From NCBI RefSeq assembly GCF_013168275.1, contig NZ_AP019547.1, positions 868,001-932,000 on the forward strand: a stretch of DNA of 64,000 nucleotides. Direction: 5' to 3'. This document shows, in pieces, positions 56,052-64,000 of this stretch. Position 1 is the first letter of the stretch. Each line of letters opens with the position of its first letter. A model generated the notes under the pieces. That model was not told where the DNA came from. It saw nothing but the letters and a program-made list of their open reading frames with translations, and searched no databases. A program made the translations under genes and the position numbers. The DNA comes from Candidatus Nitrotoga sp. AM1P. Lineage in GTDB: Bacteria; Pseudomonadota; Gammaproteobacteria; Burkholderiales; Gallionellaceae.

Positions 56052-56963
56052 TCAAATTTTCGGCTTTAATGCACCAAATATTTCAATGGCATCATCCAAT
56101 TTACTGTACGTAAAATCGTAACACAGAGACACATCAATCAAACTCGCCATGGTTTTAAAGCCATTGAGTCCAAGAAGACTATAATTAAAAGAATTGTCCG
56201 CAACCCGCATGAAAGCGCGAGATTGCGGCAACGCCTCCAAACACGCCTTAGCGCCTGCCTGATACTTAGGAAAAATAATCCACGCAACCTGAACGACCTC
56301 TGTAGCTCGAGCTAAGCTATCAGGCGGTGCTTTCATATGGGCAACCGTGCCCTTTATCGTATCTGCCACCTTGCGGCTGAAAATCGCGTTTGGCTCATAA
56401 CGCCTGATAATCTCGATAGATTCGTTTTTTAAGCTAACGGGGCGCGGAAGCGGGATGAGTTTCCCATCACTAACACGAACCAAAGCAAGCTCATCAGACA
56501 GCAATCTCCACCCACGGTTTACCAAGGCTGCGCATAAGGTACTTTTACCCGAACCAGGAGGAGCGGGCATAATTACAGCATAACCACCTTTTTCAACTAC
56601 CGCCGCATGAATAATCAAACAGTGATTAGCATGATTCGATACGCACCAATTCAGCCCCCACTCCAACATAGGAAATGCCTGGTCGAGCGGCAGAGGTTTA
56701 AATATTGTGTTTCCATCAAATAAAAACAACGCCTGTGGCTTGAACCATCGTCGCAGGTTACGTGGGCGAACAAGACTAATGTGAAAATCTGCAAAATCAT
56801 CTTGTTCTACTAAGGGATAATCGGCATAAAGCAAACCGATACCTTCAGCCACATGGGAAATCGAAGTTTTGAGGTGCGTGGTAAAAGAACCGGTTTGCAG
56901 AAATATCCCCGTCTTTCTAAGACGGCGTTTAAGTTCTGATGGAGTTAATGCAGAAACATTCAA
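56052..56963 (-). CDS. HprK-related kinase A
   Basis: A 303-residue kinase-like protein. The P-loop is APPGSGKSTLCAALVNRGWR (about residues 133-152) followed by LLSDELALVRVSDGKLIPLPRP, the HPr kinase C-terminal-domain pattern, but without the N-terminal domain of true HprK. The size and the neighbouring PqqD-like gene fit HprK-related kinase A of the HPr-rel-A system. The phosphorylated target is unknown; the exported protein encoded upstream is one candidate. Two nucleotides separate it from the PqqD-like gene. Confidence 0.83.
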   Translation of the reverse strand: MNVSALTPSELKRRLRKTGIFLQTGSFTTHLKTSISHVAEGIGLLYADYPLVEQDDFADFHISLVRPRNLRRWFKPQALFLFDGNTIFKPLPLDQAFPMLEWGLNWCVSNHANHCLIIHAAVVEKGGYAVIMPAPPGSGKSTLCAALVNRGWRLLSDELALVRVSDGKLIPLPRPVSLKNESIEIIRRYEPNAIFSRKVADTIKGTVAHMKAPPDSLARATEVVQVAWIIFPKYQAGAKACLEALPQSRAFMRVADNSFNYSLLGLNGFKTMASLIDVSLCYDFTYSKLDDAIEIFGALKPKI

Positions 56964-56965
56964 AA

Positions 56966-57244
56966 TCAGCTAAATTCTATCAGCCCAAGCGTATTAAGCT
57001 CATTGAGGAGGTGTTCAATTTGAAAGAAAAATTCCTCATACGTTACCATTTTTGCTTGCAGACGTGGGGCAAGCACTTCCGTTAGGGATAACACGTTTAA
57101 TGGCGATTGTCGTAATTCCAATAGTATTTGAGTAGCCGTTGAATCAAGCAGATGCGTATCTCCCGAAAGCTTGTTATAAAACACGAATTCATCATCCCAT
57201 GAACAGCAGTTAACTACTTGATCGGGAATTACTTGCCATTTCAT
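56966..57244 (-). CDS. PqqD-family small protein (HPr-rel-A peptide chaperone type)
   Basis: A 92-residue PqqD-like domain: MKWQVIPDQVVNCCSWDDEF at the start, YNKLSGDTHLLDSTATQILL in the middle and a C-terminal helix. The D/G-rich turn and LLxLR-type core match PqqD proteins, which bind leader peptides of ribosomally made peptides. It sits directly before the kinase gene and 60 nt after the Tat-signal protein gene, suggesting a common function. Confidence 0.8.
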   Translation of the reverse strand: MKWQVIPDQVVNCCSWDDEFVFYNKLSGDTHLLDSTATQILLELRQSPLNVLSLTEVLAPRLQAKMVTYEEFFFQIEHLLNELNTLGLIEFS

Positions 57245-57304
57245 GTTTAATCACAATGTATGGAAGGGAAGTAAGACCAAAATCTGGTTATGCTGATAAT
57301 TCAA

Positions 57305-58057
57305 TTATTTTGAGTTTTGTTCTAAATAATAAATAATTTTTGAAGCATCCCAATCTACATTGGCAGTTGGAGAAAAAACACCACGATCCTGCCATTCATA
57401 GAACATCGATCGAATTGTATCTTCAGTCAAATAAGGAGTTGCTCCACTTCTCGCATTTTGTAATGCTTTTACAAGATGTTGTAATAGTTTTTGTATTTCA
57501 GGATCAGGGTTCTGAGGTGCAACTACAGAAGTTGAAGTTGTTGAAGTGGGCATCGTTATATTGTTCGTACCCTTGCCTTTTTGCACCGAAGAATTTGAAC
57601 CTGATGAAGCACGAAACGCCGTCATGTAGCTCGCAGCTCCCAATTTACCCTTTTCCACTTGCTGCACTGGAGCGGTTACTTTTGCAAGTTGAGGCTCTGG
57701 CCAAGGAATTGTCAGCATATCTGACAGGCGTTTATTGTTATACGACGTATTTGATTGGCTTGACTTTGGAAACGCGGCTATAAATGTTTCGTCCGGATTT
57801 GTGACAAATTTAGAGGGAGGCGGAGGGGGACAAGCACCATGCTGGCTGGTATTGCCAGATAAAAACCCAGATGGTGACTTGCAATACGGATCACCCAATG
57901 CGGGCCGACTCGCAAGAGTTAGAATTATCCCTGATACCGCCAAACCAGATATCGCAAATCGTCTGCGAGATTCGCCTGAAAACTTTATTTGATCATCCGT
58001 ATCCTGAGATAATTGCTGCTTTTCCAACTCATTATTTTGATCCAAATTGTTAGTCAT
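57305..58057 (-). CDS. Tat-type leader protein of the HprK/PqqD locus, unknown function
   Basis: 250 residues from the ATG at 58057 (AAGGA upstream). After an acidic ~30-residue N-region there is a twin-arginine motif SRRRFAISG and a hydrophobic stretch GLAVSGIILTLASRPALG, a Tat signal in appearance. The mature part is Pro/Ser/Thr/Asn-rich in the middle (HGACPPPPPSKF, GKGTNNITMPTSTTSTS) with a more ordered C-terminal helix region (LLQHLVKALQNARSGATPYL). I do not recognise a family. First gene of the minus-strand set, so it may be the substrate of the PqqD-like and kinase proteins. Confidence 0.75.
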   Translation of the reverse strand: MTNNLDQNNELEKQQLSQDTDDQIKFSGESRRRFAISGLAVSGIILTLASRPALGDPYCKSPSGFLSGNTSQHGACPPPPPSKFVTNPDETFIAAFPKSSQSNTSYNNKRLSDMLTIPWPEPQLAKVTAPVQQVEKGKLGAASYMTAFRASSGSNSSVQKGKGTNNITMPTSTTSTSVVAPQNPDPEIQKLLQHLVKALQNARSGATPYLTEDTIRSMFYEWQDRGVFSPTANVDWDASKIIYYLEQNSK

Positions 58058-58399
58058 CAATAATCATCCTTTTAAAGTTGCACCCTGCATTACACGCACT
58101 GCTACAACTCAATTATTTAGCGCAGGTAAATAATGAGGAGACTGGTAGAATACACTGAACAACTTAAGCAAAATACATGCCACATACCATATATAAAATA
58201 TAATATGCTAATAAACAAAATTATACATTGTAAATCCTTGTCGATTTCTAGTTCTGCTGAATATTATTATTATCAAGGTGTAAGAATTTTCGACATCAAA
58301 ACCCACTATTCATAGCTCTAATGTGAATTAGAGTGGTGTCAACACTCAACCCCTCATAGAAGAAATATCCGTTCGTTCTGTGTCCGTCATAAGAATGAG

Positions 58400-58515
58400 C
58401 AGATTTATTTTCGCCGAGCAAGGAATTCTGCCCAGTCGCCGCGCATCATGGCTTGTTTAACTTCTTGTGGCTTCCCATTGATCTATATCTCAACCGACAA
58501 TGCGTCTTCCCGCAT
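58400..58515 (-). repeat. Dispersed repeat copy D1: decayed gene 3' end plus left arm
   Basis: Read on the minus strand, a frame runs MREDALSVEI-stop-INGKPQEVKQAMMRGDW then AEFLARRK-stop. The DNA of its tail (GCCATGATGCGCGGCGACTG) is the same as the left arm of copies A and B, which lack the full reading frame. The source gene is not recognised. Confidence 0.6.
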
Positions 58516-58682
58516 GTCATATTCCTAAAACCAAGCAAGTTTCACAGGAGGGCGCGTGTAGTATAACCTTGGCCCATTACTAACTAATACGGCTTTTTAA
58601 GATTTTCGGTATAGCCAGGCAACAGCTATCTCGAAGCGGAGTATGTACGCCCCAAACATTTAATTTATCTTTTTAGCAGTCC

Positions 58683-58790
58683 CGCCCATCCTTCGACAAG
58701 CTCAGGACGAACGGATTTTTAGCTGGCTATTCTTGTAATTCATCCGAAAGTACTACTCACTGTAAATCACTATAGAACCATATCAATTAA
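58683..58790 (+). repeat. Dispersed repeat copy D2
   Basis: The core CCATCCTTCGACAAGCTCAG then GACGAACGGATTTTTA is followed by a right arm including TATTCTTGTAATTCATCC, ACTACTCACTGTAAATC, CTATAGAACCATATCAATTA. It is the best-preserved core of the family in this window. Confidence 0.7.
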
Positions 58791-58842
58791 CAGCCGCCCT
58801 ATAACAGATATAATTATATATTGGAAATTTCTCACTTGCGGC

Positions 58843-58856
58843 TTGATATATGTCAA
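58843..58856 (+). promoter_or_regulatory. FNR/Anr box
   Basis: TTGATATATGTCAA matches the FNR consensus TTGAT-N4-ATCAA at 9 of 10 defined positions. It lies about 90 nt before the start of the FNR-type regulator gene, suggesting autoregulation. Confidence 0.7.
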
Positions 58857-58946
58857 AATTAACATATAATTTTTGCCTATGTTAATTTTTTGCCCGCATC
58901 AAAATAAAAATGCCGCATACCAAAATACCTTATAGAAATCCATACC

Positions 58947-59675
58947 ATGCACAAATCTGTTCCCAACAATTCGCTGAAAACTGCATGCTCGACTTGTAAT
59001 CTGCGCAAACTATGCCTGCCCGTTAACCTGAGTAATATCGAAATGGCACGCTTGGATGATTTAATTACCCGCAAGGGTGTTTACCGTCATGGCAGCATAT
59101 TATATCGGAGCGGGGACAAATTTCAGGCACTGTATGCAATTCGTACTGGTTTTTTCAAAACCCAGATCCTTAATGAAGACGGACGCGAACAAGTGACCGG
59201 CTTTCAGATGGCTGGAGAAATCATCGGCATGGATGGCATTAGTAGTGATACACACACTTGCGATGCCGTAGCACTTGAAGACTGTGAGATATGTGAAATT
59301 CCCTTTAATCGTCTGGAGGATCTCGGCCGAGAGCTCCCTCCTCTACAGAGACACCTGCACCGCATCCTTAGCCGAGAAATTGTCCGAGATCAAAATATTA
59401 TGCTGCTGCTTGGATCAATGCGTGCAGAGGAACGCTTGGCTGCTTTCCTGCTCAATCTATCACAGCGTTTTGCGGTACGCGGTTATTCCCCCACCTCATT
59501 CCAATTGCGCATGACGCGTCAAGAAATCGGCAGCTATCTCGGATTAAAACTGGAAACCGTCAGTCGCGCACTGTCCCACCTACAGGAAAGCAAACTGATT
59601 AATGTGCGCAATAGATCATTGGAAATACTTTGCCTGCCCGGGCTGCAAGCTTGCATAGGAAAGCGTGCGCGCTAA
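58947..59675 (+). CDS. fnr: FNR-type oxygen-responsive transcription regulator
   Basis: A 242-residue Crp/FNR protein. The N-terminal cluster ACSTCNLRKLC gives Cys14, Cys17 and Cys23, with Cys105 in THTCDA as the fourth ligand of an oxygen-labile [4Fe-4S] cluster. A cyclic-nucleotide-binding fold follows. The C-terminal HTH is RQEIGSYLGLKLETVSRALS, whose E..SR reads the TTGAT half-site. It switches gene expression between aerobic and low-oxygen life. An FNR box lies upstream. Confidence 0.93.
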   Translation: MHKSVPNNSLKTACSTCNLRKLCLPVNLSNIEMARLDDLITRKGVYRHGSILYRSGDKFQALYAIRTGFFKTQILNEDGREQVTGFQMAGEIIGMDGISSDTHTCDAVALEDCEICEIPFNRLEDLGRELPPLQRHLHRILSREIVRDQNIMLLLGSMRAEERLAAFLLNLSQRFAVRGYSPTSFQLRMTRQEIGSYLGLKLETVSRALSHLQESKLINVRNRSLEILCLPGLQACIGKRAR

Positions 59676-59893
59676 CCTATCACTATTTGATAACGCACCG
59701 CGCATTGTTGTTCAATCTGAACATGAACCCTATAACTTTCCTTGTAACCACCAGCATTACAATAATGAAAACCTGTCACAACTGGTTGATCGTTGTGTAC
59801 CCATCATCTCTTTCATCAGCTTAGGCTGATATCCTTTTCGTAATTTTACAATTATCCATCGGTGCAATTACTGATTGTTGTAAGGGAAAATAA

Positions 59894-60481
59894 ATGCGTA
59901 ACCTGCTTTTACTGTTATTTATAACGCTGCTGGTCGGTTGCGAGAAACCCAAGCCGCCTACACCATTCCAAGCCATTGATGTCAGTTGGCGGTATGCAGT
60001 AGAACCTGTGGATTTCCATCTCACCGACCCCAACGGCAAAATACGCAGACTATCGGATTTTAAAGGCAAGGTGGTGGTATTGTTTTTTGGTTATACCCAC
60101 TGTCCCGAAATTTGTCCGACTACACTGGCTGATCTAGCGCAGGTGATGCGCCTACTCGACAAGGATGCAGAAAAGGTGCAGGTGCTATTTGTCACACTGG
60201 ATCCAGAACGCGATACGCCAAAACTATTAGCTGAATATGTTCCCTCTTTTCACCCGTCTTTTCTGGGCTTGTATGGCGATACCAAAACTACTGCACAGGT
60301 AGCCAAGACATTTGGCGTCCATTATGACAAGCGGGTCGAAAAAGACAGCTATACACTGGATCATTCCGATGGCACCTACTTAATTGGCACACGCGGCCAG
60401 CCCGTATTGCTTTCCCCTTATAACCAGCGCGCCGAATTGTTAGTGCAGGATATAAGATTGTTACTGCAGATGGCGCATTAA
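59894..60481 (+). CDS. SCO1/SenC copper chaperone lipoprotein
   Basis: A 195-residue membrane-anchored thioredoxin-fold protein. Lipoprotein signal LLLLLFITLLVGC; the copper ligands CPEIC (Cys70, Cys74) and the distal His157 in DHSDGTYL are all present. It delivers Cu to the CuA site of cytochrome c oxidase or related oxidases. AAGGGAA precedes the ATG. Downstream of fnr by 218 nt, same direction. Confidence 0.92.
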   Translation: MRNLLLLLFITLLVGCEKPKPPTPFQAIDVSWRYAVEPVDFHLTDPNGKIRRLSDFKGKVVVLFFGYTHCPEICPTTLADLAQVMRLLDKDAEKVQVLFVTLDPERDTPKLLAEYVPSFHPSFLGLYGDTKTTAQVAKTFGVHYDKRVEKDSYTLDHSDGTYLIGTRGQPVLLSPYNQRAELLVQDIRLLLQMAH

Positions 60482-60545
60482 ACCGGGATCTAAAATTCCC
60501 TAATCCGTCCACTCCAATTTACATATCGGCTGATACACAAACAGC

Positions 60546-61019
60546 TTATTCACCATCGTCTATACCTCGTAATACCTTAAAAATCACATCCGGCATAAAG
60601 CCGCGCGATTGCATAAAACGTAGCTGCTTGACTTTTTCCTTGGCATTCTCAGGGACAATGCCGAACTTTTTTTGCCAGATGCTGCGAGCCGCTTCCAGTT
60701 CGGTATCTCTCATTTGCGGTAATGCATCGTTAATCAGATCTTCGCCTATACCTTTCTGGCGAAGTTCATATGTAATGCGCTGCATGCCGAAACGATTGCG
60801 GCGCATGCGCACCAACTGCTCGGCTGCACGAGAATCGGATAACCAACCGCGCGCCGCCAATTCATCCAAAACCCTATCCACATTGTCGTCTGGTGTAGCT
60901 TGAAGCAAAAGCTTAGCGTGCAGTTCGGCACGACTATATTCACGCCGCACCAGATATTTCATGGCGCGGGTGTGCAGGCTTAACTCAAGCTTCTTTGGCA
61001 CCGCTTTCTGTTCCATCAT
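60546..61019 (-). CDS. recX: RecA regulator RecX
   Basis: About 157 residues of helical RecX repeats: [63 protein letters not shown]. It restrains RecA filament growth. Starts at ATG 61019 or 61016 (the frame opens at a TTG at 61028); all overlap the end of recA by about 30 nt, indicating coupling. Confidence 0.9.
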   Translation of the reverse strand: MMEQKAVPKKLELSLHTRAMKYLVRREYSRAELHAKLLLQATPDDNVDRVLDELAARGWLSDSRAAEQLVRMRRNRFGMQRITYELRQKGIGEDLINDALPQMRDTELEAARSIWQKKFGIVPENAKEKVKQLRFMQSRGFMPDVIFKVLRGIDDGE

Positions 61020-62016
61020 TGAGTGCAACTACACCAGCCGCAGCGCGGATTTTGTTCTCAATTTCAATTGCCATTTCAGGATGCTCTTTAAGATATTCGC
61101 GCGCATTATCTTTTCCCTGACCAATCTTCTCACCCTTGTAACTGTACCAAGCGCCAGCTTTCTCGACCAGTTTGTGCAGTACACCCAATTCGACGACTTC
61201 GCCTTCACGAGAAATACCTTCACCATATAAAATATCGAATTCCGCCTGTTTGAACGGCGGCGCCACCTTGTTCTTAACCACTTTCACGCGGGTTTCTGAA
61301 CCGATTACCTCATCGCCCTTTTTAATCGCACCGACACGACGAATGTCCAGCCGAACTGAAGCATAGAATTTTAGAGCATTGCCGCCGGTCGTGGTTTCCG
61401 GGCTACCAAACATCACACCGATTTTCATACGTATCTGATTAATAAAAATCACTGTTGTATTGGAACGCTTGATGTTAGCGGTCAACTTGCGCAATGCCTG
61501 CGACATCAAACGTGCCTGCAAACCCATTTGCGGCTCGCCCATTTCCCCTTCAATTTCCGCCTTGGGAGTCAGTGCTGCCACAGAATCAACCACCACCACA
61601 TCCACAGCAGCCGAACGCACCAACATATCAGCAATCTCCAACGCTTGCTCACCGTTATCCGGTTGCGAAATGAGCAACTCACTGACATTCACGCCCAGCT
61701 TTTGCGCGTATTGCGGATCGAGCGCATGTTCTGCATCAATAAATGCAGCCGTTCCGCCTAATTTTTGCATTTCGGCGATTACTTGCAATGTGAGCGTGGT
61801 CTTGCCGGACGATTCCGGTCCGTAGATTTCAATTACACGACCACGCGGCAGGCCACCCACGCCCAGCGCGATATCCAATCCTAATGATCCAGTAGAAACC
61901 ACTTGAATATCGCGCGCAATATCATGCTCACCCAAACGCATAATAGAACCCTTGCCGAACTGCTTTTCAATCTGACTCAGAGCCGCCGCAAGTGCCTTGC
62001 TTTTATTATCATCCAT
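60985..62016 (-). CDS. recA: Recombinase A
   Basis: A 343-residue RecA from the ATG at 62016, with AGGGAAA 8 nt upstream (the frame extends to a TTG at 62034). Walker A is [13 protein letters not shown], Walker B is [12 protein letters not shown], the L2 loop contains [20 protein letters not shown], and the acidic C-terminus is as usual. Central for homologous recombination and the SOS response. No clear LexA box (CTGT-N8-ACAG) was seen in the upstream 130 nt. Confidence 0.97.
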   Translation of the reverse strand: MDDNKSKALAAALSQIEKQFGKGSIMRLGEHDIARDIQVVSTGSLGLDIALGVGGLPRGRVIEIYGPESSGKTTLTLQVIAEMQKLGGTAAFIDAEHALDPQYAQKLGVNVSELLISQPDNGEQALEIADMLVRSAAVDVVVVDSVAALTPKAEIEGEMGEPQMGLQARLMSQALRKLTANIKRSNTTVIFINQIRMKIGVMFGSPETTTGGNALKFYASVRLDIRRVGAIKKGDEVIGSETRVKVVKNKVAPPFKQAEFDILYGEGISREGEVVELGVLHKLVEKAGAWYSYKGEKIGQGKDNAREYLKEHPEMAIEIENKIRAAAGVVALNDGTESGAKEA

Positions 62017-62146
62017 GTAACTTTTTCCCTTCAAAATTGATACATGATTATGGCATAAGCCATCCGAGTCTAAACTAGAAAGACTCTGGTTAGATCAATT
62101 TAAAATTTCCTGATTTAAAAACAGGATGACCATAACCGGCACGATC

Positions 62147-62656
62147 TTAAACTACCTCTGTTACCTGACTTAGCAGTTCCAAAACTCCTTGAAAAGCTAT
62201 GCCCACAGACTGCGTGCGAATTTCTGCACGGTTACCAGAGAGATGATGCAGGCACACAAAGCACTGTCCCTCCTTAATTCCCCAAGCAAACCACACTGTG
62301 CCAACAGGCTTGTCCGACGTACCGCCTGCTGGCCCGGCAATGCCGCTGACCGCCAATGCCACCTGCGCATGGCTATAGTACAACGCGCCTGCTACCATTT
62401 CGCGCACTACGGCCTCACTGACCGCGCCGTAACGTGTCAGAGTGTCTTGGGCAACACCCAGCATCTCGCGTTTAGCCTCATTTGAATAAGTGACAAAGCC
62501 GCGCTCAAACCATTCGGAACTGCCCGCAATATCAGTAATGGCACTGGCCACCGCACCGCCCGTACATGACTCGGCTGTGGCCAACACAAGACCATGCGAC
62601 TTTAGCGCACTGCCAATTTGGATTGCCATGTTTTCAATATCACGACTCACAAACAT
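62147..62656 (-). CDS. pncC: Nicotinamide-nucleotide amidohydrolase (CinA C-terminal domain)
   Basis: A 169-residue stand-alone CinA C-terminal domain: LVLATAESCTGGAVASAITD (catalytic Ser), GFVTYSNEAKREML and ALAVSGIAGPAGGTSDKPVGTV are diagnostic. It deamidates nicotinamide mononucleotide in pyridine nucleotide recycling. Often found upstream of recA, as here. An internal ATG at residue 10 is an alternative start. Confidence 0.93.
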   Translation of the reverse strand: MFVSRDIENMAIQIGSALKSHGLVLATAESCTGGAVASAITDIAGSSEWFERGFVTYSNEAKREMLGVAQDTLTRYGAVSEAVVREMVAGALYYSHAQVALAVSGIAGPAGGTSDKPVGTVWFAWGIKEGQCFVCLHHLSGNRAEIRTQSVGIAFQGVLELLSQVTEVV

Positions 62657-62740
62657 AATTTCATTGGCTTTTCATTTTCACGCTTGGACTAATCGCACGG
62701 CAGGTTGACTATCGGTCATCTGGAAAACTCAGCTAATCTC

Positions 62741-62772
62741 AAATAAAAATATCCCAGCTGGGTGCGGAGATA
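62741..62772 (-). terminator. Probable terminator after metZ
   Basis: On the minus strand a stem formed from TATC.CC and GGGATA around the palindromic CCCAGCTGGG is followed by ATTTTTATTT, just past the metZ stop codon. The stem is short and imperfect, so moderate confidence. Confidence 0.45.
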
Positions 62773-62780
62773 GCAGCTTT

Positions 62781-63974
62781 TTATTTGTACATCCCTCGTG
62801 CCAGATCGATCTGGATATCGCTTGCTGCTTCCAATCCGACCGCAATGCGCAACAAACCCTCACTAATACCCGCTGCATCTCTGGCCTCCTGAGTTATACG
62901 GGCATGCGTGGTGGTGGCTGGGTGGGTTAATGTGGTCTTGGTGTCGCCCAAGTTAGCCGTGATTGAAATCATGCGCGTGCTATCGATAAGACGCCAAGCC
63001 TCTTCTCTGCCACCCTTTACTTCAAACGATACGATACCGCCACCAGCCTTCTGCTGCTTCATCGCCAGTTCATGTTGTGGATGCGACGGCAGACCGGGGT
63101 AATACACGCGCGCCACATTATCCTGCGCCTCCAGCCATTGCGCCACGGACAGCGCATTAGCGCTGTGCGCGTTCATACGAATCTTCAATGTCTCCATGCC
63201 TTTCAGAAATACCCATGCGTTGAATGCGCTCATAGTCGGCCCCGCCGTACGCAGAAACTGGTATATAGGTTCTATCACTTTCTTGTTGCCTAGCACCGCA
63301 CCTCCCAGTACACGCCCTTGGCCATCAAGATATTTAGTAGCGGAATGAATCACGATGTCCGCGCCTAAATCCAGCGGGCGCTGCAACGCGGGAGTGCAAA
63401 AACAATTGTCTACTGCCAGTAACACACCTTGCTGCTTCGCTACTGCCGCAATGCCTGCAATGTCGGATATTTCAGTAAGGGGATTGGACGGTGTCTCCAG
63501 AAAAAATAGCCGTGTGTTAGGTCGTACCGCAACTTCCCACTCGTTCACATCGGTGGCAGAAACAAAGGTCGTGTCCACACCAAACCGTTTAAAAATGGTA
63601 CCGAACAAATTTACCGTCGAGCCAAATATGCTGCGCGAAGCGACGATGTGATCCCCGCTTTTTAGCAAACCCATACAGCACGCCAAAATCGCCGACATAC
63701 CTGACGCCGTCGCCACACACTGCTCCGCGCCTTCCAGCGCGGCCAAACGCTCCTCAAACATGGTAACGGTAGGGTTGGTGAAACGCGAATAAATGTTGCC
63801 CGGCTCTGCGCCGATAAAGCGTGCAGCGGCTTGGGCCGCGCTATCGAACACGAAACTGGAAGTCAGAAACAGTGCTTCGCTATGTTCATTAAATTGGCTG
63901 CGTTTTGTGCCCGCGTGTACTGCGAGTGTTTCAAGCTGATAAGATTTTTCTGCGTGGTTAGATTGTTCTGGCAT
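62781..63974 (-). CDS. metZ: O-succinylhomoserine sulfhydrylase
   Basis: A 397-residue PLP enzyme of the Cys/Met metabolism family: SGMSAILACCMGLLKSGDHI, the PLP Lys in IHSATKYLDGQGRVLGGAV, and the C-terminal ISITANLGDTKTTLTHPATTTH. It makes homocysteine directly from O-succinylhomoserine and sulfide. GGGAG lies 7 nt before the ATG. Alternatives (MetB, MetY) are less likely given the DGQGRVLGG sequence and length. Confidence 0.93.
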   Translation of the reverse strand: MPEQSNHAEKSYQLETLAVHAGTKRSQFNEHSEALFLTSSFVFDSAAQAAARFIGAEPGNIYSRFTNPTVTMFEERLAALEGAEQCVATASGMSAILACCMGLLKSGDHIVASRSIFGSTVNLFGTIFKRFGVDTTFVSATDVNEWEVAVRPNTRLFFLETPSNPLTEISDIAGIAAVAKQQGVLLAVDNCFCTPALQRPLDLGADIVIHSATKYLDGQGRVLGGAVLGNKKVIEPIYQFLRTAGPTMSAFNAWVFLKGMETLKIRMNAHSANALSVAQWLEAQDNVARVYYPGLPSHPQHELAMKQQKAGGGIVSFEVKGGREEAWRLIDSTRMISITANLGDTKTTLTHPATTTHARITQEARDAAGISEGLLRIAVGLEAASDIQIDLARGMYK

Positions 63975-64000
63975 AACGTACTCCCTCGTGCAAAATAAAA

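Larger units (their letters stand above)
58058..58946. other. Repeat-rich intergenic region
   Basis: About 890 nt between divergent genes, with no intact gene. It contains repeat copy D1 with a decayed coding tail (58400-58515), repeat copy D2 (58683-58790), and the FNR box of the regulator gene. The 60-codon frame at 58133 has no supporting features. Confidence 0.5.

Noticed and set aside
58133..58315. Plus-strand frame of 60 codons in the repeat-rich intergenic region
   Set aside because: AT-rich chance frame with no SD, motif or neighbour support.
62017..62146. Possible LexA box upstream of recA (CTGATTTAAAAACAG)
   Set aside because: The spacing is CTG-N9-CAG, not N10, and the flanking T/A of the consensus is missing; no SOS box is claimed.
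1..64000. CRISPR arrays, tRNA or rRNA genes
   Set aside because: No regularly spaced short repeats, tRNA-like clover-leaf sequences or rRNA signatures were seen on reading the window.

Overview
The window looks like a chromosomal segment of a betaproteobacterium. A member of the Nitrosomonadales/Gallionellaceae type (relatives of Sideroxydans, Gallionella or Nitrotoga) is my best inference. It rests on moderate GC, a split three-gene pntAA-pntAB-pntB, an XrtA-type PEP-CTERM/exopolysaccharide locus, FNR-type regulation and many c-di-GMP proteins. No rRNA, tRNA or CRISPR was seen, so the assignment is not proven.

Layout. 1-5.5 kb: a fused NfnAB-like flavoprotein, cut by the window edge, followed by the proton-translocating transhydrogenase; together these handle NAD(P)H redox balance. 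5.8-12.4 kb: a CHASE-PAS-GGDEF-EAL protein, an IS110 relic, a VC0807-family membrane protein overlapped by a tiny membrane ORF, a methyltransferase and malate dehydrogenase. 12.7-15.1 kb: cstA and a translationally coupled YbdD-type partner. 15.5-23.7 kb: a signalling block (response regulator, PstS-like binding protein, beta-barrel, tripartite hybrid kinase, diguanylate cyclase) bordered by copies of an intergenic repeat and an IS4 relic. 23.9-24.8 kb: a LigB/DODA dioxygenase. 24.9-30.9 kb: an almost fully overlapping operon arnT-arnE-arnB-arnC-arnA(formyltransferase only)-arnD for aminoarabinose decoration of lipid A.

31.2-47.9 kb is the PEP-CTERM/EPS region: prsR, prsK and a TIGR03013-type sugar transferase on the minus strand, divergent from tviB and the TPR lipoprotein prsT. 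An IS5-family element with a clean CTAA duplication follows. Next come two FeeM-like acyltransferases on either side of an AT-rich region (MITE-like inverted repeat and a 30-bp palindrome), a ThiF-nitroreductase pair, and a PEP-CTERM substrate protein behind a good sigma-54 promoter match. PrsR is a sigma-54 activator, so the substrate gene is a plausible member of its regulon. No exosortase gene lies inside the window. 47.9-49 kb is a graveyard of IS630 and RAYT transposase fragments.

49.1-58.1 kb: an RND permease fused in frame to a LolA-like domain that keeps its own ribosome binding site, coupled to a beta-barrel protein; a GAF protein; then a minus-strand set (Tat-signal protein, PqqD-like, HprK-like kinase, nucleotidyltransferase) resembling the functionally uncharacterised HPr-rel-A system. 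58.9-64 kb: an fnr-type regulator with an FNR box, a SCO1 copper chaperone, recX-recA, pncC and metZ.

The most promising little-described systems are the HprK/PqqD/nucleotidyltransferase/Tat-protein set, the FeeM-ThiF-nitroreductase set, and a dispersed repeat family that carries a decayed gene 3' end.
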